DNA of 64,000 nucleotides, from NCBI GenBank assembly GCA_963556255.1, contig OY744605.1:33417963-33481962 (forward strand), read 5' to 3'. The DNA comes from Allolobophora icterica (Eukaryota; Annelida; Clitellata; Crassiclitellata; Lumbricidae). Both the position numbers and the translations under genes were made by a program. Below are positions 1-9,134 of the stretch, in pieces. The notes beneath the pieces were generated by a model, which saw only the letters and a list, made by a program, of their open reading frames with translations, was not told the origin of the DNA and searched no databases. Within the stretch, counting starts at the first letter, position 1. Every line of letters starts with the position of its first letter.

Positions 1-949
1 GTCCTCGAGACCGAGGTCTTGGTCTCGAGTGCACTCGAGTTCGTTTTTAAAAGTCTTGGTCTTGGTCTTGGTCTTGAGGTTCAAGGTCTTGGTCTTGGTC
101 TTGAGGTTCAAGGTCTTGGTCTTGGTCTTGGTCTTGGGGTTCAAAGTCTTGGTCTTGGTCTCGCAAGAACAAGACCAAGACCGGCTGTCAATATGATCAG
201 TCATTTAACAAAACTCAAGAATTTTAAAACTTACCAAACCTGTTTGCATCATAACCTACAACAAATACCTACGGACGGATGCAAGTCTTATTGGTCAGGA
301 AAACCCATTGGCAGCAGCAACTAAGGTATGCTGTATATGGAAGCCCTGTCGAGACTTGTTTCTGAAGCCAGACGGTCTGATAAACCATGGGAGGATATCA
401 AAAAGGCTCACGATTTGTACATTTACATCCAGTGCTTGAAAAGTTACTGTGTGTGCCAGCGACTTCAGCACCTAGCTATGGAAAGTATTTTTTCACGTGG
501 TGGAATTTTTATGAGGCTCACAAGGCACGTCTTGGTCAGAAAATTCTGAGCGAATTGTTTTTTTTATAAAATACAAAAGGCATTTGGAACAACAGTTTGT
601 ATGAAGGACTTTTGTAAATACGAATTCGGAATTCTCTGCAGTCTGCATTTAAAGTTCATTTGCTTGAATAAAATAAACGACTCACGTTTTCATTAAAATA
701 TCGACTCCACAATTTTTTGTGTAAGGAAAAGAAGTCTTGGCCTGAATGGGATTTTTTTTGGTCTTGGTCTTGGTCTTGGTCTTGGTCTCGAGGTTCAAAG
801 TCTTGGTCTTGGTCTTGGTCTTGAGGTTCAAAGTCTTGGTCTTGGTCTTGGTCTCGAGGTTCAAGGTCTTGGTCTTGGTCTTGGTCTCGAGGTTCAAGGT
901 CTTGGTCTTGGTCTTGGTCTTGAGGTTTAAGGTCTTGACAACAAGACTG
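1..949 (+). mobile_element. hAT-derived short element, copy A
   Basis: Lacks only about its first ten bases, which fall outside the window. It begins GTCCTCGAGACC..., and the minus-strand copy at 41674 shows the missing start is CAGTCTTGTT. It ends GACAACAAGACTG at 937-949. Both subterminal regions (about 47-180 and 760-935) are arrays of GGTCTT interrupted by GAGGTTCAA. Between them, 328-569 holds the end of a hAT transposase in broken frames: FVHLHPVLEKLLCVPATSAP, then a frame change and FSRGGIFMR, then HKARLGQKILSELFFL. The catalytic domain is absent, so it is non-autonomous. Confidence 0.75.
328..569 (+). pseudogene. hAT transposase C-terminal (dimerisation) remnant
   Basis: The family's C-terminal signature (P-TSAP-ERVFS-GG-----R-RL-----L--L-FLK) is present across two frames: LCVPATSAPS in one, SRGGIFMR in the next, then ARLGQKILSELFFL. 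Only the last about 70 residues of a transposase of several hundred remain. The same remnant lies in the copies at 30451-31284 and 40759-41674. Confidence 0.7.
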
Positions 950-1157
950 TATGTAGGCCTAGCCAAACGTGCATCAGAACCTCTGTTGAACACGCATACT
1001 ATTATTGTGACGATGCAAAAGCTGATTAATAGAAACAGGCAGCCCTAGCGGAAATAATGATTCGTTTGAAGATGGAGGATTGTATTCTGTTGCCTTGAAA
1101 ATGCTCTACGAAGTGTTATCATCATCATCTCTGTCGCTATTGTAATAATAGCGACAG

Positions 1158-1262
<105 letters not shown>

Positions 1263-1737
1263 TGATGACGGTGATGACAGTGACGACGACGACGCTGATG
1301 ACGGTGACTATAACGATGATGATGCTGACGACGATGATGATAGCACGGTCAGCAACATGAACCCCACATTTAATTCAGATGCTAGAATGTGACATCGTTC
1401 TTATAGGGCCTACAACAGTAAGTCTACTCAGAGGCGCCCGCAGGCTTAACAAAATTGGACGCACACCCCAAACAATTGGACGCACACACCTCCCCTCCCA
1501 TCCTACCCGTCCCCTGTCCGCCGCTCGTAGTCATACACTGAAAATGACTCAGAGTGACTCATTAGAAAAATTCAATTTAGATAACATCTAATGCTTTAAT
1601 ATGCCGTATTGTCGTTTACCAAAAATATCGATGCGATGCCCATTCCTTGTGTGGATTTGATTTTGTGGGTGGACGCACGTGCGTGCAGTGCGTCACGCTG
1701 CGGGCGCCTCTGAGTCTTCTGATCAAATGCACGGCAT

Positions 1738-1822
1738 GACACACACGCACGCGCGCGCGCGCGCACACACACACACACACACATACACACACAAACACAC
1801 ACACACAAACACACACACAAAC
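1738..1822. repeat. (CA)n with CG and ACAAAC interruptions
   Basis: ACACACGCACGCGCGCGCGC then mostly CA. It has replaced the head of the SINE at 1826. Confidence 0.9.
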
Positions 1823-1825
1823 ACG

Positions 1826-1972
1826 CGTACGGACCTTGGGCAAGTCCTTCACTCGCAATTACTCGTGTCGCTTCGGCGTGAAAATTCCGGCACAGTATCA
1901 AATGCTGTAGTCGGGAGCGCCTCTGAGTAGTAGTAGACTTCGAGAGGCGCTATAGAAATATCCGGAATAAAA
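1826..1972 (+). mobile_element. Same SINE family, 5'-truncated
   Basis: Shares CGTACGGACCTTGGGCAAGT through ATCCGGAATAAA with the full copy at 11229-11466. The tRNA head is replaced by a (CA)n tract, and another (CA)n tract follows the tail. Confidence 0.8.
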
Positions 1973-1977
1973 AACAC

Positions 1978-1997
1978 ACTCACACACACAAACACAA

Positions 1998-2031
<34 letters not shown>
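1978..2031. repeat. (CA)n at a SINE tail
   Basis: CACACTCACACACACAAACA then about 15 CA units. Confidence 0.9.
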
Positions 2032-2033
<2 letters not shown>

Positions 2034-2700
2034 ATACGAATTATACAGCTTACTTTTCGATTTGCCGGCTTGCCAGTTGCCTTGTCGATGTTGTATCCGC
2101 CGTTCGACGTCGTAAAGTGGGGTGGTCCGCCATTCTTCCACAAAGCCCCAGGAGTGGCATCGAGTTCCGATAGTCGGCTTGTGGAGCTGGAAAGGCCGTT
2201 TACTTGATAGCTGAAAGCAAACGACGATAGGGCCTACGGATTATATAAATACTACACATAGGCCTACTGACTCGTCCGACTGGGTCTCCGGTGTTTTGTT
2301 AGTTCTGATGATACATAAGCGTCATGTCTATGTGCATGTAGAATTGTAGATCTACACGTTGCTGTTAACTCTGTATATACCTTCTTATTTAACGGCTCGT
2401 TGAACGCATTGATTGTTACTTCTGCTAAATCCGTTATAAGACATATGTACTACATTTACATATGATCAACTATGGATCTCTACAACGTATTCTATAAAGG
2501 TTGGATAATGGATATAGGCTAAGAGAACGCTCATAGTCATAGGCATAAAAAGAAGAACAGTTCCTAAAGTCTCCAATACTTCATACCTCTGGCTAACCTG
2601 AAACGCTATCATGAGAATGAAGGGTTAGTGGCTTAATTTTGCTAAGCCTCGGCACGTGAGGGCAGATGACCAGATCTCTCCCTCACTACCTGATCTTTCG
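2032..2700. other. Non-repetitive DNA beyond the NHE 3' end
   Basis: No gene, repeat or clear splice sites seen, apart from TAGGCCTAC words near 2230-2265. Confidence 0.5.
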
Positions 2701-2703
2701 ACC

Positions 2704-2769
2704 CACATACAATACATACATACACACATACATACATACATACATACATACATACATACATACATACAT
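2704..2769. repeat. (TACA)n microsatellite
   Basis: About 15 TACA units with one ACACACA break, next to a LINE tail. Confidence 0.95.
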
Positions 2770-2770
2770 C

Positions 2771-2985
2771 AAATCAAATCAAAATCAAATCAAAAAGTCT
2801 TTATTGCAACCAAAAAAAAACCAAAACGTAACAAGCTTTCCATATATCAACGTAAAAAACCACAAGAAAAAATACATCTTTTCGATTATAAATACAACAT
2901 ATAAATACTGGTTAAAGGTTGCAAAGGGTGGCCCCAAAGGGATATAATCCCGCTAGGCGGGGTCACCCATACAACGTATTACAAT
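2771..2985 (-). mobile_element. LINE 3' end with (TTTGA)n tail
   Basis: On the minus strand it reads GGGTGACCCCGCCTAGCGGG, ATTATATCCCTTTGGGGCCA and ends ...AATAAAGACTTTTTGATTTG then ATTTTGATTTGATTTG. The plus-strand LINE at 62300-62895 has a closely similar end. Confidence 0.65.
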
Positions 2986-3057
2986 TTCTAAATTCATGGC
3001 TGGCTTTTCTTAATTAAGTTCAAACTAGCTTAACTAAATTCTTAACTAAATGGCTCA

Positions 3058-3262
3058 ACATACATACATACATACATACATACATACATACATACATACA
3101 TACATACATACATACATACATACATACATACATACATACATACATACATACATACATGCATACATACATACATACATACATAAAAAACATACATACATAC
3201 ATATACAAACATAGTTTTACATACATACATACATACATACGTACATACATACATACATACAT
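3058..3262. repeat. (TACA)n microsatellite next to the NHE stop codon
   Basis: TACA units to 3181, a break (AAAAAACATACATACATA...TATACAAACATAG), then more units to 3262. Only about 32 bases separate it from the NHE stop, so it would lie in the 3' UTR. Confidence 0.95.
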
Positions 3263-3294
3263 ATTCCTACTCTTCACACACATACAATATATCT

Positions 3295-3634
3295 TTAAAA
3301 CGGATGTAGTAATTGATGTGCTATGTTGTCCTTGTGAAGAGAAAAGTAAGATGGATAGTAGACTTGCCACCAGTTGGTCACATCGAAGAGACTGAGATCA
3401 ACCGTGGACGACGTCCGTTGGTCCATGTTCAGATCGGGCATCGAGGAAAGCCTCCTGAGATGTGACTGCATCCGAGATAAGGAGGTTGCTGACGTCGGGT
3501 TCTGAACGACCTCTCTGGCATCCATCATGCTCAGCTTCTTATAAACGTTGTAGATCTCGTAACCTCCCTTGTGCGCCGGATGATGTTTTCCGACGATGAT
3601 CGGCTTCAGGTACTTGTTGTTGAACTTGGAAAAG
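3295..3634 (-). CDS. NHE exon 8: terminal tail exon with stop
   Basis: Codes residues about 554-666 and the TAA at 3295-3297. The acceptor is CTGTTTGATAG. The start SFSKFNNKYLKPIIVGK and the later YNVYKKLSMMDAREVVQ match the family's FD-KYL-P-L and V-LYKKLEM--AIE helices. After this the tail is Ser/Thr-rich (TSATSLSRMQ, RRLSSMPDL), with RRLS- and RLSS-like sites that could be basophilic kinase targets, and ends HQLLHPF. The last 20 residues do not resemble known NHE tails, so a further splice inside this exon to an unseen exon is possible. As read, the tail is much shorter than that of NHE1 or NHE3. Confidence 0.8.
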
Positions 3635-3785
3635 CTATCAAACAGATGCATGCGAGATCGCAATGTAATGACTAATGACGACATAATTATATTTCCTCAG
3701 GATGATGCCCAGGCATGCTAAAACGTAGCATGTAGGCCTACTCTATATCGAAAGTCTATGACAATATGAAAATAGTAAAACTTAC

Positions 3786-3986
3786 CATAGGCGTAATTTG
3801 TAGGAGTACGAGGGGTAACCGTACCCTCAACTTTTTGGACTGGGGGTACCGTACCCCCTACTTTTTAAAACAATGCCAATCAAAATTTTATTACTGTGCC
3901 TTCCCAGAGATGGTCTCCCTACAAAAATCGAAAATGGAGAAGAATTTGGTACCCCCCCACTTTTTGGACCAAATTTAGGTCCCCTG
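3786..3986 (+). mobile_element. MITE of the GGCGTAA family, copy in NHE intron 7
   Basis: Starts CATAGGCGTAATTTG, carries GTACCCCC and ACTTTTTGGAC words and the segment GCCTTCCCAGAGATGGTCTC shared with the copies at 21789 and 53211, and ends near GGTCCCCTG. No target duplication is visible. Confidence 0.65.
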
Positions 3987-4202
3987 GCGATGACTAAGTA
4001 TAAGTATAGAAATTGTAACTTCAAGTACATGAAAATTATACTCGGGTTTTACTCGAATGCAAGTACCAAGAACTATATACATCCTGTGTTATTGGTGAAT
4101 ATATGCCAAACACAATACTGCACTACGTAAGCTGATACCGCGTATACCTGCTGCTGCATGAATTATAGGCCTCCTGACTAGCATCGTGTACAGTGTACTT
4201 GC

Positions 4203-4273
4203 CTCTCTCGTAGCAGATGATGTCCTTTTTGACCACTAAGGTCTTCGATTCCAGCCATCAAATGATCCATCAA
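4203..4273 (-). CDS. NHE exon 7: LMDHLMAGIEDLSG, with a GC donor
   Basis: 71 bases, phase 0 in, phase 2 out. After TCTTTGTAG it reads LMDHLMAGIEDLSGQKGHHL then LRE and two bases of the next codon. This is the family's (F/L)-DH-L-GIED--G--GHH block. The exon ends GAGAG and the intron starts GCAAGT at 4202, a GC-AG intron. Joined to exon 8 at 3634 the protein reads GHHLLRESFSKFNNKYLKP, which aligns without a gap to mammalian GHH-W-D----FN-KY--K. A GT donor five bases further in would shift the phase. Confidence 0.85.
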
Positions 4274-4490
4274 CTACAAAGATAGAATAGTTGCTAACAG
4301 ATGTCAAGGACTGTAAAGGCGGTGTGGAGAACTTGGGTTGGAACCCTCCTTTATTTTTTTTGTTGATCTCCGTTTGACTGGCACTCTGAGTTCAGTCGGA
4401 GATTTTCGTTTGAAATGCACTTTGTGAACTTTGCTTAGGTAGCACTGATTTGGATTTATGCGATTAACAGTTTAGTGCTATAAATAGAAT

Positions 4491-4900
4491 GAGCCGGGGA
4501 AAACCCAAGCTGGGAAATTTTGGCTCTCTATTTTTAGCTTTTGGCGCGAGAGCCGGGGAAAACCCGAGCTGGGAAATTTTGGCTCTCTATTTTTAGCTTT
4601 TGGCTCGAGAGCCGGGGAATTTTGGCTCTCTATTTTTAGCTCTTGTTGGCGCGAAAAGCGACGGCTCAGAGAGCCGGGAAATTTTGGCTCTATTTTTAGC
4701 TTTTGGCTCGAGAGCCGGGGAAAACCCGAGCCGGGAAATTTTGGCTCTCTATTTTTAGCTCTTGGCTCGAGAGCCGGGAAATTTTGGCTCTCTATTTTTA
4801 GCTCTTGGTGGCGCGAAATACGACGAGCCAAAGAGAGCCGGGAAATTTTGGCTCTCTATTTTTAGCTTTGGCTCGAGAGCCGGGGAAAACCCGAGCCGAT
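4491..4900 (+). repeat. Tandem GAGCCGGGAAATTTTGGCTC units
   Basis: About eight units of 40-62 bases, each with GAGCCGGG(G)AAA, AATTTTGGCTCTCTATTTTT and AGC(T)TTTGGC. Each unit contains a small GAGCC...GGCTC dyad. Confidence 0.8.
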
Positions 4901-4907
4901 TTTTGGG

Positions 4908-4915
4908 TATAAATA
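4908..4915 (+). promoter_or_regulatory. TATA box of the LTR-like element
   Basis: TATAAATA, placed directly after eight degenerate copies of the GAGCCGGG...TTTTGGCTC unit, an arrangement typical of retrotransposon U3 regions. Confidence 0.4.
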
Positions 4916-5449
4916 GGAGAGCAGATTTCTTTGCAGGAAGTCTTTGTGAGAGTTGACTCGGAAGTCTTTGCGAGAGTCTTTGCGGAAGGCTAGTCAAAGG
5001 AGTTCAGTCGAGAAGTTGAGTTCTTTGCGAAAGTTCTTTGCGAAAGGCTTTGCGAAAGTGCATTGAGAGAGTTCTTTGCGAAAGTCTTTGCGAGAGTTCT
5101 TTGTCGTTCTTTGCAGTTCTTTTGAAGTTGTAGTCAGTTGGAGAGTTTTAGTCAGAAGTTCGAGAGGAAGAACAGTTGCGGCAGTCAAGTTTTAGTTTTT
5201 AGCCAGTCAGAGAAATTGAACGTTTGTGTACCAGTGACAATTGCGATTTCTTTGAAACTTGTACATTAAAGATCGAACCAGAAACCAGTGTCGTGTGTTT
5301 AAGCCTCCTGCTATACTCCGGGAGCCGAACGCGCGTTGGAACTTTCGGACGACTCGGTCTTGGTCATTCCTGGTAATCGTGGCGCCGAGCCGTCCGCTGC
5401 CTTCCACTCGAGTTACCTTCGACAATCTGCGACAGACTAGCCCCACAGG

Positions 5450-6180
5450 TGGTGACTGACGCTCACAAGGAAGAAGAGACTTTCGCCACAGCTGATTATC
5501 CTAAAGCTTACAGTAAGCCTAAACTCTGAGAATACGGTTAATTTCCTCTAAGGCAGATATAATTTTATAGCGTTGTCTTAGACTTAGCGAACAAATCTTT
5601 CAACATAGGCTACAATAGCTGACCATGGCAGAATTCGCCCCCTTTCTACTTCTGCATGATAAATCGCTCCCACGTAGGCCTACTCGCTGATGTTCAGTTA
5701 ACATCATTATCACGTTTACATCTCGTTAATTGTGCTGGTATTTAGAGCCAGTTTCCATCTCGAGTTAAATGGGATTAGCAACTAGGTCCAGTTAGGATAA
5801 ATTGAGGAACTGAGGTAAAAAAAAAGCTGTATGATAGAGAATTTACAGTATACGATTGTATAGATGATCAGTTTATTTGGGTTGCACGGTTCATAGTCTG
5901 TCAATGACAAAACTTAGGCCTATATGACTCGCATTACTGTAGGCTGATGCAAAACGACTTATTGTCATAGGCCTACTGGGAAAATGGGTGGATTTTTAAT
6001 TTGGCCACCTGGTTTCATGCAGTGTCGACAAAATTCGCGGCCAATACTCAAACTAAATCGGGTCAGGTTTTCCTGAGTAGGCCCCCATCTTATACAGGCC
6101 TCTAAATCGAAAACCCAGCCCCGATTTATTTTGGGCCTGGATAGTCAGTCACACTACTGTTAAACAAGACAGTTATGTTA
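5450..6180. other. NHE intron 6, LTR-flanking part
   Basis: No coding signal. Several AGGCCTA words and nothing else recognised. Confidence 0.5.
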
Positions 6181-6188
6181 AGTTTTAC

Positions 6189-6278
6189 CCTGTAGTTGAT
6201 CTTCTCGCTCATCGTGGGTTGTCGTTTGTCATTTTTCTTCACTTTAAGAAAGTTCACGAGAGGCCGGATAGTGCTTCC
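6189..6278 (-). CDS. NHE exon 6: TIRPLV...LKVKK segment
   Basis: A 30-codon exon, phase 0 at both ends. It begins after GACACCGTAG and reads GSTIRPLVNFLKVKKND, then KRQPTMSEKINYR, before GTAAAACT. In the family the last span is followed by TIKPLV-WLKVK and NEKLHGR, so this supplies exactly the piece missing between exons 5 and 7. It is the start of the cytosolic tail, in the juxtamembrane region that binds CHP-type calcineurin-like proteins in mammalian NHEs; the binding here is inferred. Confidence 0.85.
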
Positions 6279-6289
6279 CTACGGTGTCA

Positions 6290-6920
6290 AAAAAACTTCC
6301 CGTTATCATACGAATGATTTATTCTGCCAAATATTATAAGTGAAACCAAATTTAACATCGTTGTATAACGCTACTCTTAGAAAGTCTGTTTGTCTGCTCT
6401 CTTCTTTTGCGGCATAAATTTTGGCTCACAGTTGGACCATTGCCTTCCGTGTACTGCATGCCAGGATATTGAAGGCAGCCATGATAATATCGTGGTTGAA
6501 CCGACAAATCATGATCCAGCGCCAGGGTGAGAATTGTCGGGGGTTGGGGGTTCAACCCCCTAGTCTTTCTTAGAACCCCCTAGTTGAGACTTCATTGCAT
6601 ACCCCAGTGGGTCGTTTCCAACCCCCTCAGTTGTGCCAATGTGATTTTATTGTGCATATATTTTAGCATTTTCTTTCATAATTCACTTTGTGGGTTACTA
6701 ATAAAGTAATATTCTGGTTGGTTGTGAGATTAATGCGACCATATGAATTGTATACTAATAAATTTGGTGATATCATCACTTTAAGGAGTTTAAGCTTTCT
6801 ATTGCATTTGTGAATTTTCTTAGTTTGCAAAATACGGATAAAATATCAACTCTGCATGGATCACTCATCAAAGTCTAACCCCCCCGCCCTCAATCTTTTT
6901 CTACAATGCTCTCTCACTGT
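6290..6920. other. NHE intron 5, part
   Basis: Repeated AACCCCCTAGT words (6540-6630), possibly the end of a MITE. Otherwise featureless and AT-rich. Confidence 0.4.
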
Positions 6921-6922
6921 CG

Positions 6923-7570
6923 TTATCGTAATCTACAATTTTCTAAAGCGTCACTGTAAAGCTGAGCGCAAAGCACCAGCTTATTCACGAGCGCTGCGAC
7001 GTATCCCAAGGGTTGTCCAGAGATCGATGTCCATTGGTGGTCCGAGTCCGATTGCCAGAGAGACCAGGGAGAGGCAGAGCAGCTGTTACGGCGGGTTTCG
7101 TTGAGGACGAGAAGGCTTGGAAGGCAGAGGATCAGATGGATCAGGATTCTTGAGAGGTGAGTCTTCAATTTGGAGTGGAAAGCCTGTGGGGTGATGAGTA
7201 GAGGAGCCCGAGGTAGATGACGGTGAGTGAGTGGCGGTATTGGTGGAGGAACTAAGAAAATGCGGGATTCGAGGGGAAGTTCGTTCCAGAGTTGAGGTGC
7301 AGTGTGGGATATGGATCGGTTGGAGAACTTAAGGCGAGTAGTGACTGGGGGATGGGAGAGAGTGAGATGGGAGGATGAACGGGTAGACCGGGGTGGCTGG
7401 ATGAACGGGTAGACCGGGGTGGCTGGATGGTGAAGAGTTCGTGAAGGTACTCCAGCGCTGATGAATTCTGGTCTTAAATTGACAAATCCCGACCATAGGC
7501 AGGCGATGGCATTAAATTGTAAAATGCTGACCTGAAAAGTTCGGACATGTTCTGATCCTATATGTGCCAA
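6923..7570 (-). pseudogene. LINE reverse transcriptase C-terminal end
   Basis: A 215-codon open frame reads PPRSTRSSSHLTLSHPPVTT, RLKFSNRSISHTAPQLWNEL and PLESRIF, the characteristic C-terminus of non-LTR reverse transcriptase proteins (…R-L-VP----T---S-S---P--WN-LP). It then continues out of frame into the 3' UTR ending GGATACGTCGCAGCGCTCGT. The RT catalytic core is not present. Same family as 35175-36737. Confidence 0.75.
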
Positions 7571-7733
7571 AAGTGAAAGCTGGATTTATCTTCCAGTAAT
7601 TGATCTAGGTTATCAAAATGTCCAAAACACTTCTCCATATGCGAGTTCATCATGAATGCGAATTACGTTATCAGTTCTTTACGTGGTCAGTTATAGCAGA
7701 TTCACACATAACCACATCTTCTTGATGCTTATG

Positions 7734-7858
7734 CACTGGCGGCGATCTTGTTTGACAGATGGGGGAGGGGAACAATTTAGAACTTATCTGGTCAAAATAG
7801 AGTTTTGAACTGATCTGGTCAAAAAAGAGGCAAAAAATGACCTTTTTGGTGTTTCTTG
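7734..7858 (+). mobile_element. MITE of the GGCGGCGATC family, truncated
   Basis: Starts CACTGGCGGCGATCTTG and continues as in the copy at 11779, through TTTTTGGTGTTTCTT, then is replaced by a LINE tail. It sits about 130 bases beyond the exon 5 donor, in NHE intron 5. Confidence 0.65.
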
Positions 7859-7861
7859 TGT

Positions 7862-7968
7862 AGTCTCGGGGTCTCGCGCACTGGGAGCGCCTCTGAATGG
7901 TCTATACCGCGAGAGGCGCTTTATAAATGCCCATATAAAATACAATACGATACAATGGTCATAGCAGC
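7862..7968 (+). mobile_element. LINE 3' tail
   Basis: Holds CTCGGGGTCTCGCGCACTGG, GAGCGCCTCTGAATGGTCTA and CGCGAGAGGCGCTTTATAAA, ending in AATACAATACGATACAAT. It is nearly identical to the tail of the LINE at 23690-24215. Confidence 0.75.
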
Positions 7969-7987
7969 TTGTGATGCGTTGACTTAC

Positions 7988-8190
7988 CATGATTAGATTC
8001 GTGAAATAGACGACAACGACAGTTGTAGTGACAAACAGACGCTTCTGAGGGAATTCATCGTCGTGCAGCAGTACAGCCAGGGCGAAGGCAATCGCCCCCC
8101 GTAGACCTCCGTAGGCCATGATGAACTGATCGATCTTGTTCAGCCTCACGAGGCGCACCCGATTAGCAAAGTAAGTCAGAATGATGACGC
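7988..8190 (-). CDS. NHE exon 5: DQFIMAYGGLRGAIAF segment
   Basis: 203 bases, phase 1 in, phase 0 out, residues about 433-500. It begins after TTTACAG with GVIILTYFANRVRLVRLNK and contains DQFIMAYGGLRGAIAFALAV (Gly-Gly-Leu-Arg-Gly at about 460-464, the most conserved cytosolic-end signature of the family), then FPQKRLFVTTTVVVVYFTNLIM, the last membrane span. The donor is ATG followed by GTAAGT at 7987. A LINE tail and a truncated MITE lie immediately beyond the donor in the intron. Confidence 0.95.
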
Positions 8191-8678
8191 CTGTAAATGA
8201 TCAAAGACGGCATGCAGTCAACCACCTGTCGTTCGTCGGGTTGTGAAGTCTGAAGAATTGTTATGGGAATACCATTTACAAAACCGGAAGTTCGTATGGC
8301 ATTCGTATAATAACGAGAAGTTTTGTTGTTTGGACACTGCAGGAAAGCACTGTTGGCAGACCGACAGTTCCCTAATCTAGCCTTTGTTACCTTATGACCC
8401 AGATCACTCGTAGGCCCTAGGCCTACTATCCCTTCGCTCCTCACTATCTTCAAATCACGGGTCTGCCTCTATACTATCTAAGTTGTTAAATATATTATAT
8501 GTAGGTCATATATAGGCCTATATAATTATTTAAATATACCTTGGCGACAGATCAGCGAAGAAATGCAGGCAAGAAATAAAAAATTATCACACGTGAACAT
8601 GGAAAGCATTGCAAACGAAGAGAAGAAATGAAACAGTTTTTAGGTAAATCGGGGTCAATAAGCAGTGGATTTACTAAC

Positions 8679-8896
8679 CAAGCGTTCGATATATGAGACA
8701 GAAGAGCATAGTAAGTAGGATGAAGCTAGTGTTCCAGATGTGCTGGTTGGAGACAGCGGAGATACCGAGGTACATGAAGATGATCGTCTCACAGACGGAC
8801 GCCAACATCTTCAGAAGGTACTTGATCGTCGTCTGAGACTTCTGACTTATGTTCACCTCGCAGTATTTTCTCATCGTTATTCCGCAGAACGTACAA
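8679..8896 (-). CDS. NHE exon 4: TFCGITM...SQKS and LGISAV segment
   Basis: 218 bases, incoming phase 2, outgoing phase 1, residues about 360-433. The exon starts after TTGATGCAG and reads [46 protein letters not shown], then [19 protein letters not shown]. This corresponds to the family's TFCGI...[33 protein letters not shown] block. The donor is CTTG followed by GTTAGT. No internal stop or frameshift is present. Confidence 0.93.
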
Positions 8897-9012
8897 CTGC
8901 ATCAAATAACATAATATATAGCCTACTTTTATAATATTCATTTATTATTCTTTTATGCTTTCTTATTCTGTTTATCCACTTACAGGGTCAGTAAATGTGC
9001 ATGCGACCAACT

Positions 9013-9092
9013 TGTCTAGGTTCGATACAGACTTGAATCCGCAATCTTTTGATTAAAGACCCAACGCGATACCTAATGCACTATACAACGAG
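9013..9092 (-). mobile_element. tRNA-like SINE head, degenerate
   Basis: The minus strand has GTATAGTGCATTAGGTATCG and, about 35 bases later, GCGGATTCAAGTCTGTATC, with a spacing and anticodon-arm-like TTAATC similar to the head at 54805. Adjacent to a (TA)n tract. Confidence 0.35.
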
Positions 9093-9095
9093 ATA

Positions 9096-9099
<4 letters not shown>

Positions 9100-9130
<31 letters not shown>
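9100..9130. repeat. (TA)n microsatellite
   Basis: About 15 TA units between a tRNA-like head and the TIR element. Confidence 0.9.

Positions 9131-9134
<4 letters not shown>

Larger units (their letters stand above)
4311..5447 (+). mobile_element. LTR-like sequence with TATA box and primer-binding-like site
   Basis: Starts near TGTAAAGGCGG and ends CCCCACA (TG...CA), followed by GG and TGGTGACTGACGCTCAC, which resembles a tRNA-Trp-type primer-binding site. Upstream-element tandem repeats (4480-4905) precede TATAAATAGGAGAG at 4908, then a leader of TCTTTGCGAGAG repeats and CATTAAAGATCG near 5264. No gag, pol or second LTR is seen. It could instead be an unrelated promoter-bearing repeat. Confidence 0.4.

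Noticed and set aside
3295..3684. NHE exon 8 starting at the ATG at 3684
   Set aside because: Splicing at 3634 gives the ungapped family alignment with exon 7. The first 17 residues of the longer frame have no counterpart.
4990..5190. Small protein encoded in the TCTTTGCGAGAG region
   Set aside because: Degenerate short repeats of an LTR-like leader, no conserved features.
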